DNA of 64,000 nucleotides from Pseudomonas sp. NFACC02 (GCF_900110765.1 NZ_FOEO01000023.1:1-64000); one strand, 5' to 3'. Positions 52,546 to 62,307 are shown, numbered from the stretch's first letter. The notes: a model not told the origin generated them from the sequence alone. A program made the numbers and translations.

Positions 52546-54009
52546 TTGAAAGCCCTCGACGAGCTGACCTTCGATAACCGCTTCGCCCGCCTGGGCGACG
52601 TGTTTTCCACGTCCGTGCTGCCCGAGCCCATTGCCGAACCACGCCTGGTGGTCGCAAGCGATGCGGCCCTCGCGTTGCTGGACCTGGACCCTGCGCAGGC
52701 CGAAGAGCCGGTATTCGCCGAACTGTTCAGCGGCCACAAGCTATGGGCCGAGGCCGACCCTCGCGCCATGGTCTATTCCGGCCATCAGTTCGGGTCCTAT
52801 AACCCACGCCTGGGCGACGGCCGCGGCTTGCTGCTCGGCGAGGTGTACAACGACGCAGGCGAACACTGGGACCTGCACCTGAAGGGCGCCGGTCAGACGC
52901 CTTACTCCCGCATGGGCGACGGTCGCGCGGTGTTGCGCTCCTCCATCCGCGAATTTCTCGCGTCCGAAGCGCTGCACGCGCTGGGTATCCCGACCAGTCG
53001 CGCCGGCTGCGTGATCGGCTCGACGACCCCGGTGTGGCGGGAGACGCAGGAGCGCGCGGCGATGGTATTGCGGCTTGCGCAGAGCCACGTTCGCTTCGGC
53101 AGCCTCGAGTACTTCTTCTACACCAAACAACACGATGAGTTGAAAGTGCTGGCCGACCACGTCATGTCGCTGCACTACGCCGAATGCCTGGAACAGCCGG
53201 GACCCTATCTGGCGATGTTCCGCACGATCGTCGAACGCCAGGCCGAACTGATCGCCAAATGGCAGGCTTACGGTTTCTGCCACGGTGTGATGAACACCGA
53301 CAACATGTCGATTCTGGGCATCACGTTCGACTTCGGTCCGTTCGCCTTTCTCGACGACTTCGACCAGCATTTCATCTGCAACCACTCGGACCACGAAGGG
53401 CGTTACTCCTTCAGCAATCAGGTGCCGATTGGTCAGTGGAACCTTAGCGCGCTCGCTCAAGCATTGACGCCGTTCATCAGCGTCGAAGCGCTGCGTGAAG
53501 CACTGGGCATGTTCTTGCCGCTGTACCAGGCGCACTACCTGGACCTGATGCGTCGCCGCCTTGGCCTGACAACGGCCGAAGAAGAAGACGCCGACCTCAT
53601 CGCCCGCCTGCTGCAACTGATGCAGAACAGCGGCGTCGACTACAGCCTGTTCTTCCGCCGCCTCGGCGACGAATCCGCCGACATCGCCGTCAGCCGCCTG
53701 CGCGACGACTTCGTCGACATGCTCGGCTTCGACGCATGGGCCCAGACGTACAAAGCCCGCATCGCCCGCGAACCGGCGACAATCCAGGAAGACCGTCGCG
53801 CCCGCATGCACGCCGTCAACCCGCTCTACATCCTGCGCAACTACCTCGCCCAACGCGCCATCGAAGCCGCCGAGCAAGGCGACTACAGCGAAGTCCGTCG
53901 ATTGCATCAAGTGCTGTGCAACCCGTTCGAAGAACAGCCCGGAATGGACAGCTATGCACAGCGTCCGCCGGATTGGGGCAAGCATCTGGAGATCAGTTGT
54001 TCGTCGTAG
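52546..54009 (+). CDS. selO: Protein adenylyltransferase SelO (YdiU)
   Basis: The 487-aa pseudokinase-fold enzyme transfers AMP to Ser/Thr/Tyr residues of target proteins in redox homeostasis. The family stretches HLKGAGQTPYSRMGDGRAVL and SSIREFLASEALHALGIPT are clear, as are the metal/active-site segments HGVMNTDNMSILG and DFGPFAFLDDF. The C-terminus ends SYAQRPPDWGKHLEISCSS; the penultimate Cys corresponds to the conserved SelO C-terminal Cys/Sec. The start is TTG 52546 behind CTGGAGG. It is downstream of mscK by 48 bp, across the hairpin at 52509. Confidence 0.94.
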   Translation: MKALDELTFDNRFARLGDVFSTSVLPEPIAEPRLVVASDAALALLDLDPAQAEEPVFAELFSGHKLWAEADPRAMVYSGHQFGSYNPRLGDGRGLLLGEVYNDAGEHWDLHLKGAGQTPYSRMGDGRAVLRSSIREFLASEALHALGIPTSRAGCVIGSTTPVWRETQERAAMVLRLAQSHVRFGSLEYFFYTKQHDELKVLADHVMSLHYAECLEQPGPYLAMFRTIVERQAELIAKWQAYGFCHGVMNTDNMSILGITFDFGPFAFLDDFDQHFICNHSDHEGRYSFSNQVPIGQWNLSALAQALTPFISVEALREALGMFLPLYQAHYLDLMRRRLGLTTAEEEDADLIARLLQLMQNSGVDYSLFFRRLGDESADIAVSRLRDDFVDMLGFDAWAQTYKARIAREPATIQEDRRARMHAVNPLYILRNYLAQRAIEAAEQGDYSEVRRLHQVLCNPFEEQPGMDSYAQRPPDWGKHLEISCSS

Positions 54010-54095
54010 GCAACTCCCTTCCGGCAAAACACGGATTCGACGCAGCCAGTCAGTGGGGGCGGCTTTAAGCGCCCCACCGTCTGCAAACCTTACTG

Positions 54096-55067
54096 CTACG
54101 GATTTTTAGCCGTCGGTTGCTCGGTCTTCGCCGCGGTTGGCGCCGACGCTTGTACCGCAGCCTGAACCACTGGTTGCGCCTTGGGTTTCGGCTGATTGTC
54201 TTTGACGAACGCCTCGGCCGTCGTCTTGGGAACAGGGGAAGTGCGCGGGCTGAATTTCTTTCTGAGTACGGGACTGTCCGGATCGACCTTGCTTTTCTGG
54301 GTGTCGACGATTCCGGCGAGGATGTCGTAGAGCGTCAGTTTGCGATCACCGCCCTGCCGGGTCACGACACCCGGGAAATCCGGCAGAACCGGATCGGATT
54401 TGATCCTTGCTTTAAGCAGGGTCTCGGTGTCCTTTGGGTAGTCCACTGCTTTTTCGATCGCAGGCAGGGATTTGAAGTAACTGAGCGCCTCATTGTAGAA
54501 CTTCGTGGCCTTGCCGGTGCGGGCTTGCTCGAGGATACCGGCGGGAATGGCAGTCTTGCGCCAGGCCTGGTCCATTTTCTGCACGCCCTGGTACGCCGCG
54601 CGTCGTTCGTTCAGGGTGAACGCGCCGCTGTCGTCGTAAACAATCACGTTGAGCTGCTCGCGAGACAGCTTCTCAAACGGGCTCTTCGCATCCGAATGGC
54701 CTGCCAGCGTCAGGGTGACGAACTCACTGGCCTGTCGCGCCCGGTCCAGCAGCTCAGGGTCGCCCGTCCTGGGCACTTCCATCGCCCGGGTGAAGCTGTT
54801 GGCCTTGGGCGATTCAACCAGAAACTCATTGATACGAGCGAGGCCATACTTGCCTAACTCGGCATGTGTCATCACTGCATCACGCGCCGCCGCACGTGCC
54901 GTGCTTTCATTCAGCTGACTGGCGAGCGTTGAGAAGGTCGCTTTGTCGGCAGGCGACTGGGTGGTTTTATCCACAATGGCCGGATCACCCTGTTTTTCGG
55001 AAGAGGTCGACGCTGCTACCTTGCTCGACATGATGGCGGAAATAGCGGTTTGCAACTGAGTGATCAT
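54096..55067 (-). CDS. Hypothetical protein, 323 aa, Pro/Ala/Gln-rich C-terminus
   Basis: I do not recognise this protein. It begins MITQLQTAISAIMSSKVAAS and has a Ser/Thr-rich N-terminal about 50 residues, a predicted helical middle and a low-complexity C-terminal tail (about 290-323, Ala/Pro/Gln/Thr). The segment LSREQLNVIVYDDSGAFTLNERRAAY (about 131-156) resembles a motif recurring in other Pseudomonas hypothetical proteins. There is no signal peptide or membrane segment. A Ser-rich disordered N-terminus without a Sec signal would suit a secreted effector, but that is speculation. It is monocistronic. Confidence 0.65.
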   Translation of the reverse strand: MITQLQTAISAIMSSKVAASTSSEKQGDPAIVDKTTQSPADKATFSTLASQLNESTARAAARDAVMTHAELGKYGLARINEFLVESPKANSFTRAMEVPRTGDPELLDRARQASEFVTLTLAGHSDAKSPFEKLSREQLNVIVYDDSGAFTLNERRAAYQGVQKMDQAWRKTAIPAGILEQARTGKATKFYNEALSYFKSLPAIEKAVDYPKDTETLLKARIKSDPVLPDFPGVVTRQGGDRKLTLYDILAGIVDTQKSKVDPDSPVLRKKFSPRTSPVPKTTAEAFVKDNQPKPKAQPVVQAAVQASAPTAAKTEQPTAKNP

Positions 55068-55576
55068 CGGCGTTTCCCTGGCAATGAAGGGTCAGGGGCG
55101 GATGTTCCGGACGGTGGATCGGAGGCCCCTTGAGGGGGAGGCTATCGATGGGGATCCAGGGTGGATAGCTGGGCGAACGGGGGAGTTCTTTCGTTCATCA
55201 AAATGGCATTTAGCTCACGGATCAGCCATCAGCGCTAAGCTCGAAGGCCGCCAATCGAATAATTCTGAGCCTCGCCGAGCAGAAAAAAAGTTAATCGTCG
55301 TTGCGCTGGGTGGCCGAAAGACAAAGCAATGCGCACCAGGCATTCCGGTCAGTCACGCATGTCGATGACGCTGAGGACCTAGCCACCATGCGAAGAGGCA
55401 CCACCGTTGTGGGAAATCCCTTTTTAACGCGGTAATTTCCGTCGTTGGCACTTGGAAATTTGTCCGATAAAGCATTAACGCGCTCATCTCGTGCGGTTTT
55501 GGATACACCGGCTTGATAAAGCGCGGGCCAACCTCCACCTAGCGACTGTCCGCCGTTCTTTATTCAGGTAGCCACC
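55068..55576. other. Intergenic region before trxC
   Basis: About 510 bp without a credible gene, AT-richer around 55190-55300. Short frames (e.g. 55060-55368) lack ribosome-binding sites and family features. It must contain promoters for trxC and the divergent 323-aa gene. No repeat or operator was identified. Confidence 0.5.
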
Positions 55577-56011
55577 ATGTCCGACGCTCTGTTGATTCCC
55601 TGCCCTCATTGCAACGGGCTCAATCGCATCCCCGCAGACCGGCTCGGCGATCAGCCCAAATGCGGGCGCTGCAAGCAGCCTGTTTTGCTGACCAAGCCGT
55701 TCAACCTCACTCAAGGCGATTACGCCAGCCAGATCAAAGGCGATCTGCCGCTGTTGGTGGATGTCTGGGCGGACTGGTGCGGGCCGTGCAAGTCCTTCGC
55801 GCCCACGTTCGAGCAGGCGGCCACGCAGCTGAGCGGTCGCGTGCGTCTGGCCAAGCTGGACAGTGAAGCCAATCAGCAACTTTCGGCCCAGTTGGGCATT
55901 CGCTCAATTCCCAGCCTGATCCTGTTCAAGAACGGCCGCGAGATCGCGCGCCAGAGCGGGGCCCTGCCGCTTCAGCAACTGACCGCCTGGCTTGCCAGCC
56001 AAGGGATTTGA
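55577..56011 (+). CDS. trxC: Thioredoxin 2 (TrxC)
   Basis: The 144-aa product has an N-terminal zinc module with Cys9, Cys12, Cys29 and Cys32 (CPHC...KCGRC), followed by a thioredoxin fold with active site W67-C68-G69-P70-C71 in VWADWCGPC. The cis-Pro region is IRSIPSLILF. It is a cytoplasmic disulfide reductase, usually induced by peroxide in other bacteria. No OxyR site was identified. It is monocistronic. Confidence 0.95.
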   Translation: MSDALLIPCPHCNGLNRIPADRLGDQPKCGRCKQPVLLTKPFNLTQGDYASQIKGDLPLLVDVWADWCGPCKSFAPTFEQAATQLSGRVRLAKLDSEANQQLSAQLGIRSIPSLILFKNGREIARQSGALPLQQLTAWLASQGI

Positions 56012-56147
56012 CAGCCGCTTCGCCAGAGCTTGAAGCACACGACAGCTAGCGATGTAGGCCATTTCTGAAAGCGCTTTTCAGCACGACAATCGTCGACGTC
56101 AACGTCTAGGGTTTTCCATTCCCACCGCAACCCTGGAGCAGCAAGCG

Positions 56148-56657
56148 ATGACACAGGCGATCAGAGAAGGCGACGCGACGACAACGGGCGGCACCGTGTT
56201 GAAGGCATCGGGAACATTGACCTGGGAGGGCCGCCGTGTCGCTCGTATGGGCGACCCGGTGTGGTGTCCCGAATGTGAGCAGGTCGGGTTCATCGCACAG
56301 GGCAACCCGACCTTCATCGACCAGTTGATCGCTGTGGCCACGCACAGACAGGTCGTGAAATGTGGCTGCGCCGACGGGATCAATCGACTGATCGCCAGCC
56401 AGGATCAACTGGTGGCCGATATGGACGCGGCCATTGCCATTCCGAAGGATGAGGCCCGTAAGGCGCGCAAACGGGCAGAACAGCTTGGAAAGCTTCGGCG
56501 TGAAGCAGAACGCCTGGCCGCTGCCGTCACTGCGCCGTCCTGGTTTCCAGCAATTGATGCAATTCCACGAACTGCTGGCTTAGCTTGTGCCGAGGGTCCA
56601 GATGGATCAGCGGCATATTGGCCTGATGCGATTCGCGCATCTTCACCGAGCTGTTGA
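56148..56657 (+). CDS. PAAR-domain protein, 3' end possibly truncated
   Basis: The 169-aa frame begins with a PAAR-type domain (about 1-85: IREGDATTTGGTVL, WEGRRVARMGDPVWCP, and CGCADG near its end), which caps a type VI secretion spike. A charged helical linker follows (about 100-122, DEARKARKRAEQLGKLRR). From about residue 127 the frame is antisense to the last 131 bp of parA, with no toxin domain. This suggests that the original 3' part, perhaps an effector and its immunity gene, was lost. No other T6SS gene is in the window. Confidence 0.68.
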   Translation: MTQAIREGDATTTGGTVLKASGTLTWEGRRVARMGDPVWCPECEQVGFIAQGNPTFIDQLIAVATHRQVVKCGCADGINRLIASQDQLVADMDAAIAIPKDEARKARKRAEQLGKLRREAERLAAAVTAPSWFPAIDAIPRTAGLACAEGPDGSAAYWPDAIRASSPSC

Positions 56658-57306
56658 GGTAAACCGGCAGCACCGGCAGGCCCTCGGCGATCAGTTCGTC
56701 GAGGATCTGTTGCGGCAGGCTGGCCCGTGACTGGAACTGGTTGACGATGATCCCTTCCACCTCCAGTTCTTCGTTATGGTCCTCCTTCAGTTCGTCGATT
56801 TCCTTAAGCAGACCATAGAGGGCTTGCCGCGAAAAGCTGTCGCAATCGAACGGAATCAATACCCGGTCTGCCGCGATCAACGCCGACACGGCATAGAAAT
56901 TCAACGCTGGCGGTGTGTCCAGATAGATACGGTCGTAATCCTCATCGAGTTCTTCCAGCAATTTACGCAGCTTGTTGATCTTGTGCTTGGCTTCGAGCTT
57001 GGGCTGCAGATCGGCCAGTTCGGCAGTCGCCGTCACCACATGAAGATTCTCGAAGGGCGTCTCGTAGATATCGACCTGGTTTTTCTTCGAGAACGGCCCG
57101 GCAGACAAGGTGTGCTTGAAAAAGTCCGCAATGCCCATGGGAATGTCCTCGCCGGTCAGCCCCGTCAGGTACTGCGTCGAGTTGGCCTGAGCATCGAGGT
57201 CGATCAAGAGCGTCCGGTGGCCCTCGTGGGCACTCACAGCCGCCAGATTGCAGGCGATGCTTGACTTGCCAACACCACCTTTCTGATTGAACACCACACG
57301 CCGCAT
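56527..57306 (-). CDS. ParA-family ATPase
   Basis: The 259-aa protein is a deviant-Walker ATPase: RRVVFNQKGGVGKSSIACNL (Walker A with the signature Lys), LLIDLDAQANST (A'), and the Walker B strand RIYLDTPP. It resembles the chromosomal ParA-like protein found upstream of lysR/hemE in P. aeruginosa (PA5028). There is no ParB gene adjacent, so it may position a protein complex rather than DNA. The start at 57306 gives MRRVVFN; the frame extends 138 bp further without a ribosome-binding site. The tail overlaps the PAAR frame antisense. Confidence 0.88.
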   Translation of the reverse strand: MRRVVFNQKGGVGKSSIACNLAAVSAHEGHRTLLIDLDAQANSTQYLTGLTGEDIPMGIADFFKHTLSAGPFSKKNQVDIYETPFENLHVVTATAELADLQPKLEAKHKINKLRKLLEELDEDYDRIYLDTPPALNFYAVSALIAADRVLIPFDCDSFSRQALYGLLKEIDELKEDHNEELEVEGIIVNQFQSRASLPQQILDELIAEGLPVLPVYLNSSVKMRESHQANMPLIHLDPRHKLSQQFVELHQLLETRTAQ

Positions 57307-57605
57307 GTGAAAACTCCCTGTCGTGATACTGATAGACGGCTTGCGATGCCATCTTGTGATAGGTCCCGAGTCTAGGCGTAGAGCGTGACAAGGGCGAGGA
57401 CATTCAAGCCGATAAGCCCGTAAGACCCAAGCGATCCTGCGCACCTTAATGAAATTTTCCGCTCACCCATTTGCCCAATGCTCGCCTCACGAGGATGATG
57501 CGCTTTTGAGGGCATTCAGCGCCTGAACCGCACCGTCACTGAAAGAATCGACTCAGCCGCCTGAAGGTTTCCGCCTTGGCCGGCGCCACTGGAAGGTAAT
57601 ACCCC

Positions 57606-58091
57606 ATGATCCGCGTCATCGTGCTTGCTTGTGCCCTGTTCCTGAGTGCGTGCGCCGTTCACGCGCCAGTGCCGGCACAGTTGCCCCATATCAAGTTCCC
57701 GCAGCAGCTCCATGTTCAGCGCGATCAGGGACGGGAGCACGAGGAATTGCGGCTGGACATCAAAAAGCAACGCCATGGTGTGCTGTGCGCGCTGATGGAC
57801 ACCTCGGGCAACCTTCTGGGTCAGCAGCAGCTGAACGAGGAAACCTGGAAAAAGGGTGAAGAACGAGCGCGCGACCGGGAAACTCGAGAACTGTGCGCCG
57901 CCGCTCTGTTCGCGTTGACCCCGGAAAGAGATGTGCCCTTCAACTATCCAGGCGTCGAGTTACGGCCCCATGGGCGCAGTCTTGATGAGCGCTGGAGCGT
58001 CGATTACGCGAGCGAAGGTTTTTTTCGAATCAGTCTGGATGACGGATTGCGTTACGTCCTCAGCCCGTTGCGAGGCAAAGCCGGTCACTAG
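57606..58091 (+). CDS. Small putative lipoprotein
   Basis: The 161-aa product has a lipoprotein signal (MIRVIVLACALFLSAC, lipobox LSAC with Cys16). The +2 residue is Ala, which would predict outer-membrane sorting in Pseudomonas. The mature part has a predicted mixed fold with RLDIKKQRHGVLCALMD and no known catalytic motif. The function is unknown. Convergent with the LysR gene, ending 12 bp from it. Confidence 0.75.
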   Translation: MIRVIVLACALFLSACAVHAPVPAQLPHIKFPQQLHVQRDQGREHEELRLDIKKQRHGVLCALMDTSGNLLGQQQLNEETWKKGEERARDRETRELCAAALFALTPERDVPFNYPGVELRPHGRSLDERWSVDYASEGFFRISLDDGLRYVLSPLRGKAGH

Positions 58092-58102
58092 CCCTCTGGT
58101 GC

Positions 58103-58993
58103 TCACCCGGTCTTGCGCGTCACCAACTCGACAAACGCCTTCGCCATCGGCGATTTCTGGTCCTTGCGCTGCACCAGCCACACCGCCGAAGTCGCTTCCG
58201 GGTCAAGCAACGTTCGATACACCACGCCGTCAATTCGCATGCGTTGATACGACGCGGGCAGCACGGTCACGCCCAAACCTGCTGCCACCAGGCCAATAAT
58301 GGTCATCGCCTCGCCCGCTTCCTGAGTGAACATCGGGCTGAATCCCGCCTCCCGGGCCAGGCTCAGGAGCTGCGCATATAATCCGCTGCCGTAGCTCCGG
58401 GGGAAGAACACGAAAGGCTCCGTCGCCAGTTCCTTGAGGTACATGCCTTTTTCGCTGCCGCCTGCCAGAGGGTGATCAGAACGGAAAACAGCCACCAGCG
58501 GCTCGCGCAACAGTTCCACCGCCACCAACGAGTCCGGTAACGGCAAGGGTCGCATGATGCCGACCTGCATCGACTCGTCCTCAAGCCGTTCTGCAACCTC
58601 TTTGCTGCTCATTTCCTGCAAAGCCAAATGGACTGCAGGGTACCATTGCCGAAAAGCAAAGATCGCCTGAGGGATGCTGGAGGTGAACGGAGCAGATGCG
58701 GTGAAGCCGATCTTCAACTCGCCTAACTCACCCAATTGCGCACGTCGAGCCACGTCGGAAGCTTTTTCGACCTGTGCCAGTACCAGGCGCGCTTCGTCGA
58801 GGAACAGTCTGCCCGCCTCGCTCAGTTCCACTCGTCGGTTGGTTCGCTCGAACAGGCGCGCGCCCAGCTCTTGCTCCAGCGCCTGGATCTGCTGGCTCAG
58901 CGGTGGTTGCGAGATGCCCAGCACTTCGGCGGCGCGTCCAAAATGCAGCTCTTCGGCAACGGCGATGAAGTAACGCAGATGACGTAATTCCAT
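58103..58993 (-). CDS. LysR-family transcriptional regulator
   Basis: The 296-aa regulator begins MELRHLRYFIAVAEELHFGRAAEVLGI with a winged HTH (about 2-62: ISQPPLSQQIQALEQELGARLF) followed by a substrate-binding effector domain. It is divergent from the adjacent MFS gene, the usual arrangement when a LysR protein controls its neighbour. The intergenic region has TAGGT...ACCTA (59005-59020) as a candidate site. It corresponds to PA5029 of P. aeruginosa in context. Effector unknown. Confidence 0.9.
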   Translation of the reverse strand: MELRHLRYFIAVAEELHFGRAAEVLGISQPPLSQQIQALEQELGARLFERTNRRVELSEAGRLFLDEARLVLAQVEKASDVARRAQLGELGELKIGFTASAPFTSSIPQAIFAFRQWYPAVHLALQEMSSKEVAERLEDESMQVGIMRPLPLPDSLVAVELLREPLVAVFRSDHPLAGGSEKGMYLKELATEPFVFFPRSYGSGLYAQLLSLAREAGFSPMFTQEAGEAMTIIGLVAAGLGVTVLPASYQRMRIDGVVYRTLLDPEATSAVWLVQRKDQKSPMAKAFVELVTRKTG

Positions 58994-59107
58994 GGCGATC
59001 CTATTAGGTCGTAAAACCTATCAAACGGGTCGAACAATATATTGGAAAGGATCGTTAGCCAGCTATATTCTTTTCCCATTGCCGCCCCGCTCCCCCTGAG
59101 GTCCACC
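58994..59107. promoter_or_regulatory. lysR-MFS divergent control region
   Basis: TAGGT (59005-59009) and ACCTA (59016-59020) form an inverted repeat next to the lysR start, and CAATATATTG (59035-59044) is a perfect 10-bp palindrome nearer the MFS gene. These are candidate LysR sites; the exact T-N11-A geometry is not clear. Confidence 0.45.
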
Positions 59108-60376
59108 GTGAATACTGCTGCATCCCCCGCCGCGTCCGCGTCTGAAATGATCGAAGCCGCTATCCCGCTGGGCGATACCTACATCGAAAAAGACACCCCT
59201 GCTTTCATTCGCACTGTCCTCGCCCTGTTCTCGGGCGGCTTCGCCACGTTTGCCCTGCTCTATTGTGTGCAACCCATGATGCCGGTGCTGTCCCGGGAGT
59301 TTTCGATTAACGCGGCACAGAGCAGCCTGATTCTGTCGGTGTCCACCGCCATGCTCGCCATCGGCCTGTTGATCACGGGGCCGATTTCTGACCGTCTGGG
59401 CCGTAAACCGGTGATGGTCTTCGCGCTGTTCTCAGCCGCCTTTTTTACCCTCGCAAGTGCCCTGATGCCGACGTGGGAAGGCGTGTTGGTGACTCGTGCG
59501 CTGGTCGGGCTTTCGTTGAGCGGGCTGGCAGCGGTGGGCATGACCTACCTGAGCGAAGAGATTCATCCACAGCACATCGGCCTGGCCATGGGCTTGTACA
59601 TCGGCGGCAACGCCATTGGCGGCATGAGCGGGCGGGTGGTCACAGGGGTGCTGAGCGATTTCGTCAGTTGGCACACCTCGCTGTTGATCATGGGCATGAT
59701 CGCCCTCGGCGCTGCCGGCCTGTTCTGGAAGTTTCTCCCGCCCTCGCGCAACTTCCGTCCCAATCCACTGAACGCCCGTAACCTGCTGGACGGGTTCGTC
59801 CTGCAGTTTCGCGACGCAGGCCTGCCGTGGCTGTTTCTCGAAGGGTTCCTGCTGATGGGGTCCTTCGTCACCCTGTTCAACTACATCGGCTATCGTCTGC
59901 TGGCCGAGCCCTACAACCTCAGCCAGGCGGTGGTGGGGCTGTTTTCGGTGGTGTACCTGTCGGGTATCTACAGCTCGGCCAAAATCGGCGCGCTGGCCGA
60001 CAAACTGGGTCGCCGCAATGTGCTGTGGGCTGTCATCGGTTTGATGCTCGCGGGTCTGGTACTGACCCTGTTCACCCCGCTGTCCATCGTGATCATCGGT
60101 GTACTGATGTTCACCTTCGGCTTCTTCGGCGCTCACTCGGTCGCCAGCAGCTGGATCGGCCGCCGCGCCATCAAGGCCAAGGGCCAGGCGTCCTCGCTGT
60201 ACCTGTTCAGTTACTACGTTGGCTCAAGCGTCGCGGGAACCGGCGGCGGTGTGTTCTGGCATTACGCCGGCTGGAACGGCATCGGCGTGTTCATCGGCAT
60301 CCTGCTGCTGGTGGCCCTGGGTGCAGCACTGAAACTGGCACGCGTGCCGCCCTTGGCGGTGAATGTGCAGGTTTAA
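59108..60376 (+). CDS. MFS transporter (YnfM-like)
   Basis: The 422-aa protein has about 12 hydrophobic segments. Typical MFS features are FALLYCVQPMMPVLS (TM1), the motif A loop GPISDRLGRKPVM and the mid-protein linker. It resembles YnfM/arabinose-efflux-type carriers. I use GTG 59108 after CTGAGG; the longer frame from 59042 runs into the promoter region. It is probably controlled by the divergent LysR. Substrate unknown. Confidence 0.85.
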   Translation: MNTAASPAASASEMIEAAIPLGDTYIEKDTPAFIRTVLALFSGGFATFALLYCVQPMMPVLSREFSINAAQSSLILSVSTAMLAIGLLITGPISDRLGRKPVMVFALFSAAFFTLASALMPTWEGVLVTRALVGLSLSGLAAVGMTYLSEEIHPQHIGLAMGLYIGGNAIGGMSGRVVTGVLSDFVSWHTSLLIMGMIALGAAGLFWKFLPPSRNFRPNPLNARNLLDGFVLQFRDAGLPWLFLEGFLLMGSFVTLFNYIGYRLLAEPYNLSQAVVGLFSVVYLSGIYSSAKIGALADKLGRRNVLWAVIGLMLAGLVLTLFTPLSIVIIGVLMFTFGFFGAHSVASSWIGRRAIKAKGQASSLYLFSYYVGSSVAGTGGGVFWHYAGWNGIGVFIGILLLVALGAALKLARVPPLAVNVQV

Positions 60377-60424
60377 TGGTGGGGGCGTTTTCGTACAAAA
60401 CGTTGCTTCGTTTCACATCGTTCA

Positions 60425-60475
60425 TATCTACATCGCCCGACAGCAAAGCGTGAACAACTAATCCACGCTTTGCTG
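60425..60475 (+). promoter_or_regulatory. higBA promoter/operator inverted repeat
   Basis: CAGCAAAGCGTG (60441-60452) and CACGCTTTGCTG (60464-60475) form a perfect 12-bp inverted repeat with an 11-bp spacer, ending two bases before the higB ATG. A possible promoter is TTGCTT (60403-60408) with TATCTA (60425-60430). The palindrome is a likely HigA operator and, in RNA, would block the higB start. Confidence 0.68.
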
Positions 60476-60477
60476 CT

Positions 60478-60756
60478 ATGATCAGAACATTCCAACACAA
60501 GGGCCTTAGGGCTTTTTTCCATACGGGAACCACCAAAGGGATTCGCGCAGATCATGCAAAGCGCCTTCGATCCATCTTGTTGGCTCTGGATATCGCCATG
60601 TGCCCTGATGAATTGAGTTTGGCAGGTCTGAGGCTGCACCCGCTGAAAGGTGATCTGGATCAGTACTGGTCAGTCTGGGTCAGCGGGAACTGGCGAATTA
60701 TTTTTAGATTTATCGAGAATGATATCGAGCTGGTCGACTATCTCGATTACCACTGA
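60478..60756 (+). CDS. higB: HigB toxin (RelE/ParE superfamily mRNA endonuclease)
   Basis: The 92-aa protein has the full HigB pattern: MIRTFQHKGLRAFF, the AKRLRSILLALD helix, LRLHPLKGDLDQYWSVWV and the C-terminal NWRIIFRF...VDYLDYH. The catalytic/basic residues (e.g. Arg in NWRI and the C-terminal His/Asp) are conserved. It cleaves mRNA on the ribosome unless bound by HigA. There is no Shine-Dalgarno, so translation may be weak or leader-controlled. Toxin precedes antitoxin by 14 bp, as in typical higBA. Confidence 0.9.
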   Translation: MIRTFQHKGLRAFFHTGTTKGIRADHAKRLRSILLALDIAMCPDELSLAGLRLHPLKGDLDQYWSVWVSGNWRIIFRFIENDIELVDYLDYH

Positions 60757-60770
60757 CAGGAGTCCTTTGC

Positions 60771-61070
60771 ATGAGAATGCATAACCCTCCACACCCCGGT
60801 GAAATGATCCAGGAAATGCTGCCGGAGTTGAACATCAAGATCACCGAGATGGCACGTCGGCTTCATTTCTCCCGCGAAATGTTGTCTCGGGTCATCAACT
60901 GCCGCGCCCCCATAAGTCCGGACCTTGCGGTCCGACTGGAGCGAGCAGGGTTGAGTACTGCACGCTTTTGGCTGGCCGCGCAGATGAGCCATGACCTATG
61001 GCAGGCAGAACACCGTGAGCATCCATCCATCACTCCAATGTATACCCGCCCCACATTCACCGCAGTTTGA
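60771..61070 (+). CDS. higA: HigA antitoxin (XRE-family)
   Basis: The 99-aa protein has an XRE HTH (about 20-70: ITEMARRLHFSREMLSRVINCRAPIS) of the HigA/VapI type, preceded by the signature PPHPGEMIQEMLPEL. It neutralises HigB and represses the operon. The ATG at 60771 follows AGGAG; an in-frame ATG at 60777 is also possible. The final about 25 residues are unstructured. Confidence 0.9.
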   Translation: MRMHNPPHPGEMIQEMLPELNIKITEMARRLHFSREMLSRVINCRAPISPDLAVRLERAGLSTARFWLAAQMSHDLWQAEHREHPSITPMYTRPTFTAV

Positions 61071-61080
61071 CACCCCATAC

Positions 61081-61107
61081 AAAAACGCCCGGTAAATCCG
61101 GGCGTTT
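61081..61107. terminator. Bidirectional terminator between higA and hemE
   Basis: AACGCCCGG (61084-61092) pairs with CCGGGCGTT (61098-61106). The minus strand runs into T5, giving a good terminator for hemE. On the plus strand the T-run is short (TTT CTGT), so it would be a weaker end for higBA. Confidence 0.8.
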
Positions 61108-61127
61108 CTGTGTCTGACGTTCAGCGC

Positions 61128-62192
<1,065 letters not shown>

Positions 62193-62307
62193 GGCGGCAT
62201 CCGCAAAAAAAGTGCGGGCATTTTCTCAGACACCAACGCAAAAGGCACGGTAAGTACCGCGCCTTTTGTCTATGGGGGTGATTTGTCGCATGAGAGCGAT
62301 GCAACCT

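Noticed and set aside
55060..55368. 102-aa plus-strand frame before trxC
   Set aside because: It overlaps the start of the divergent 323-aa gene, lacks a ribosome-binding site and shows no coding features.
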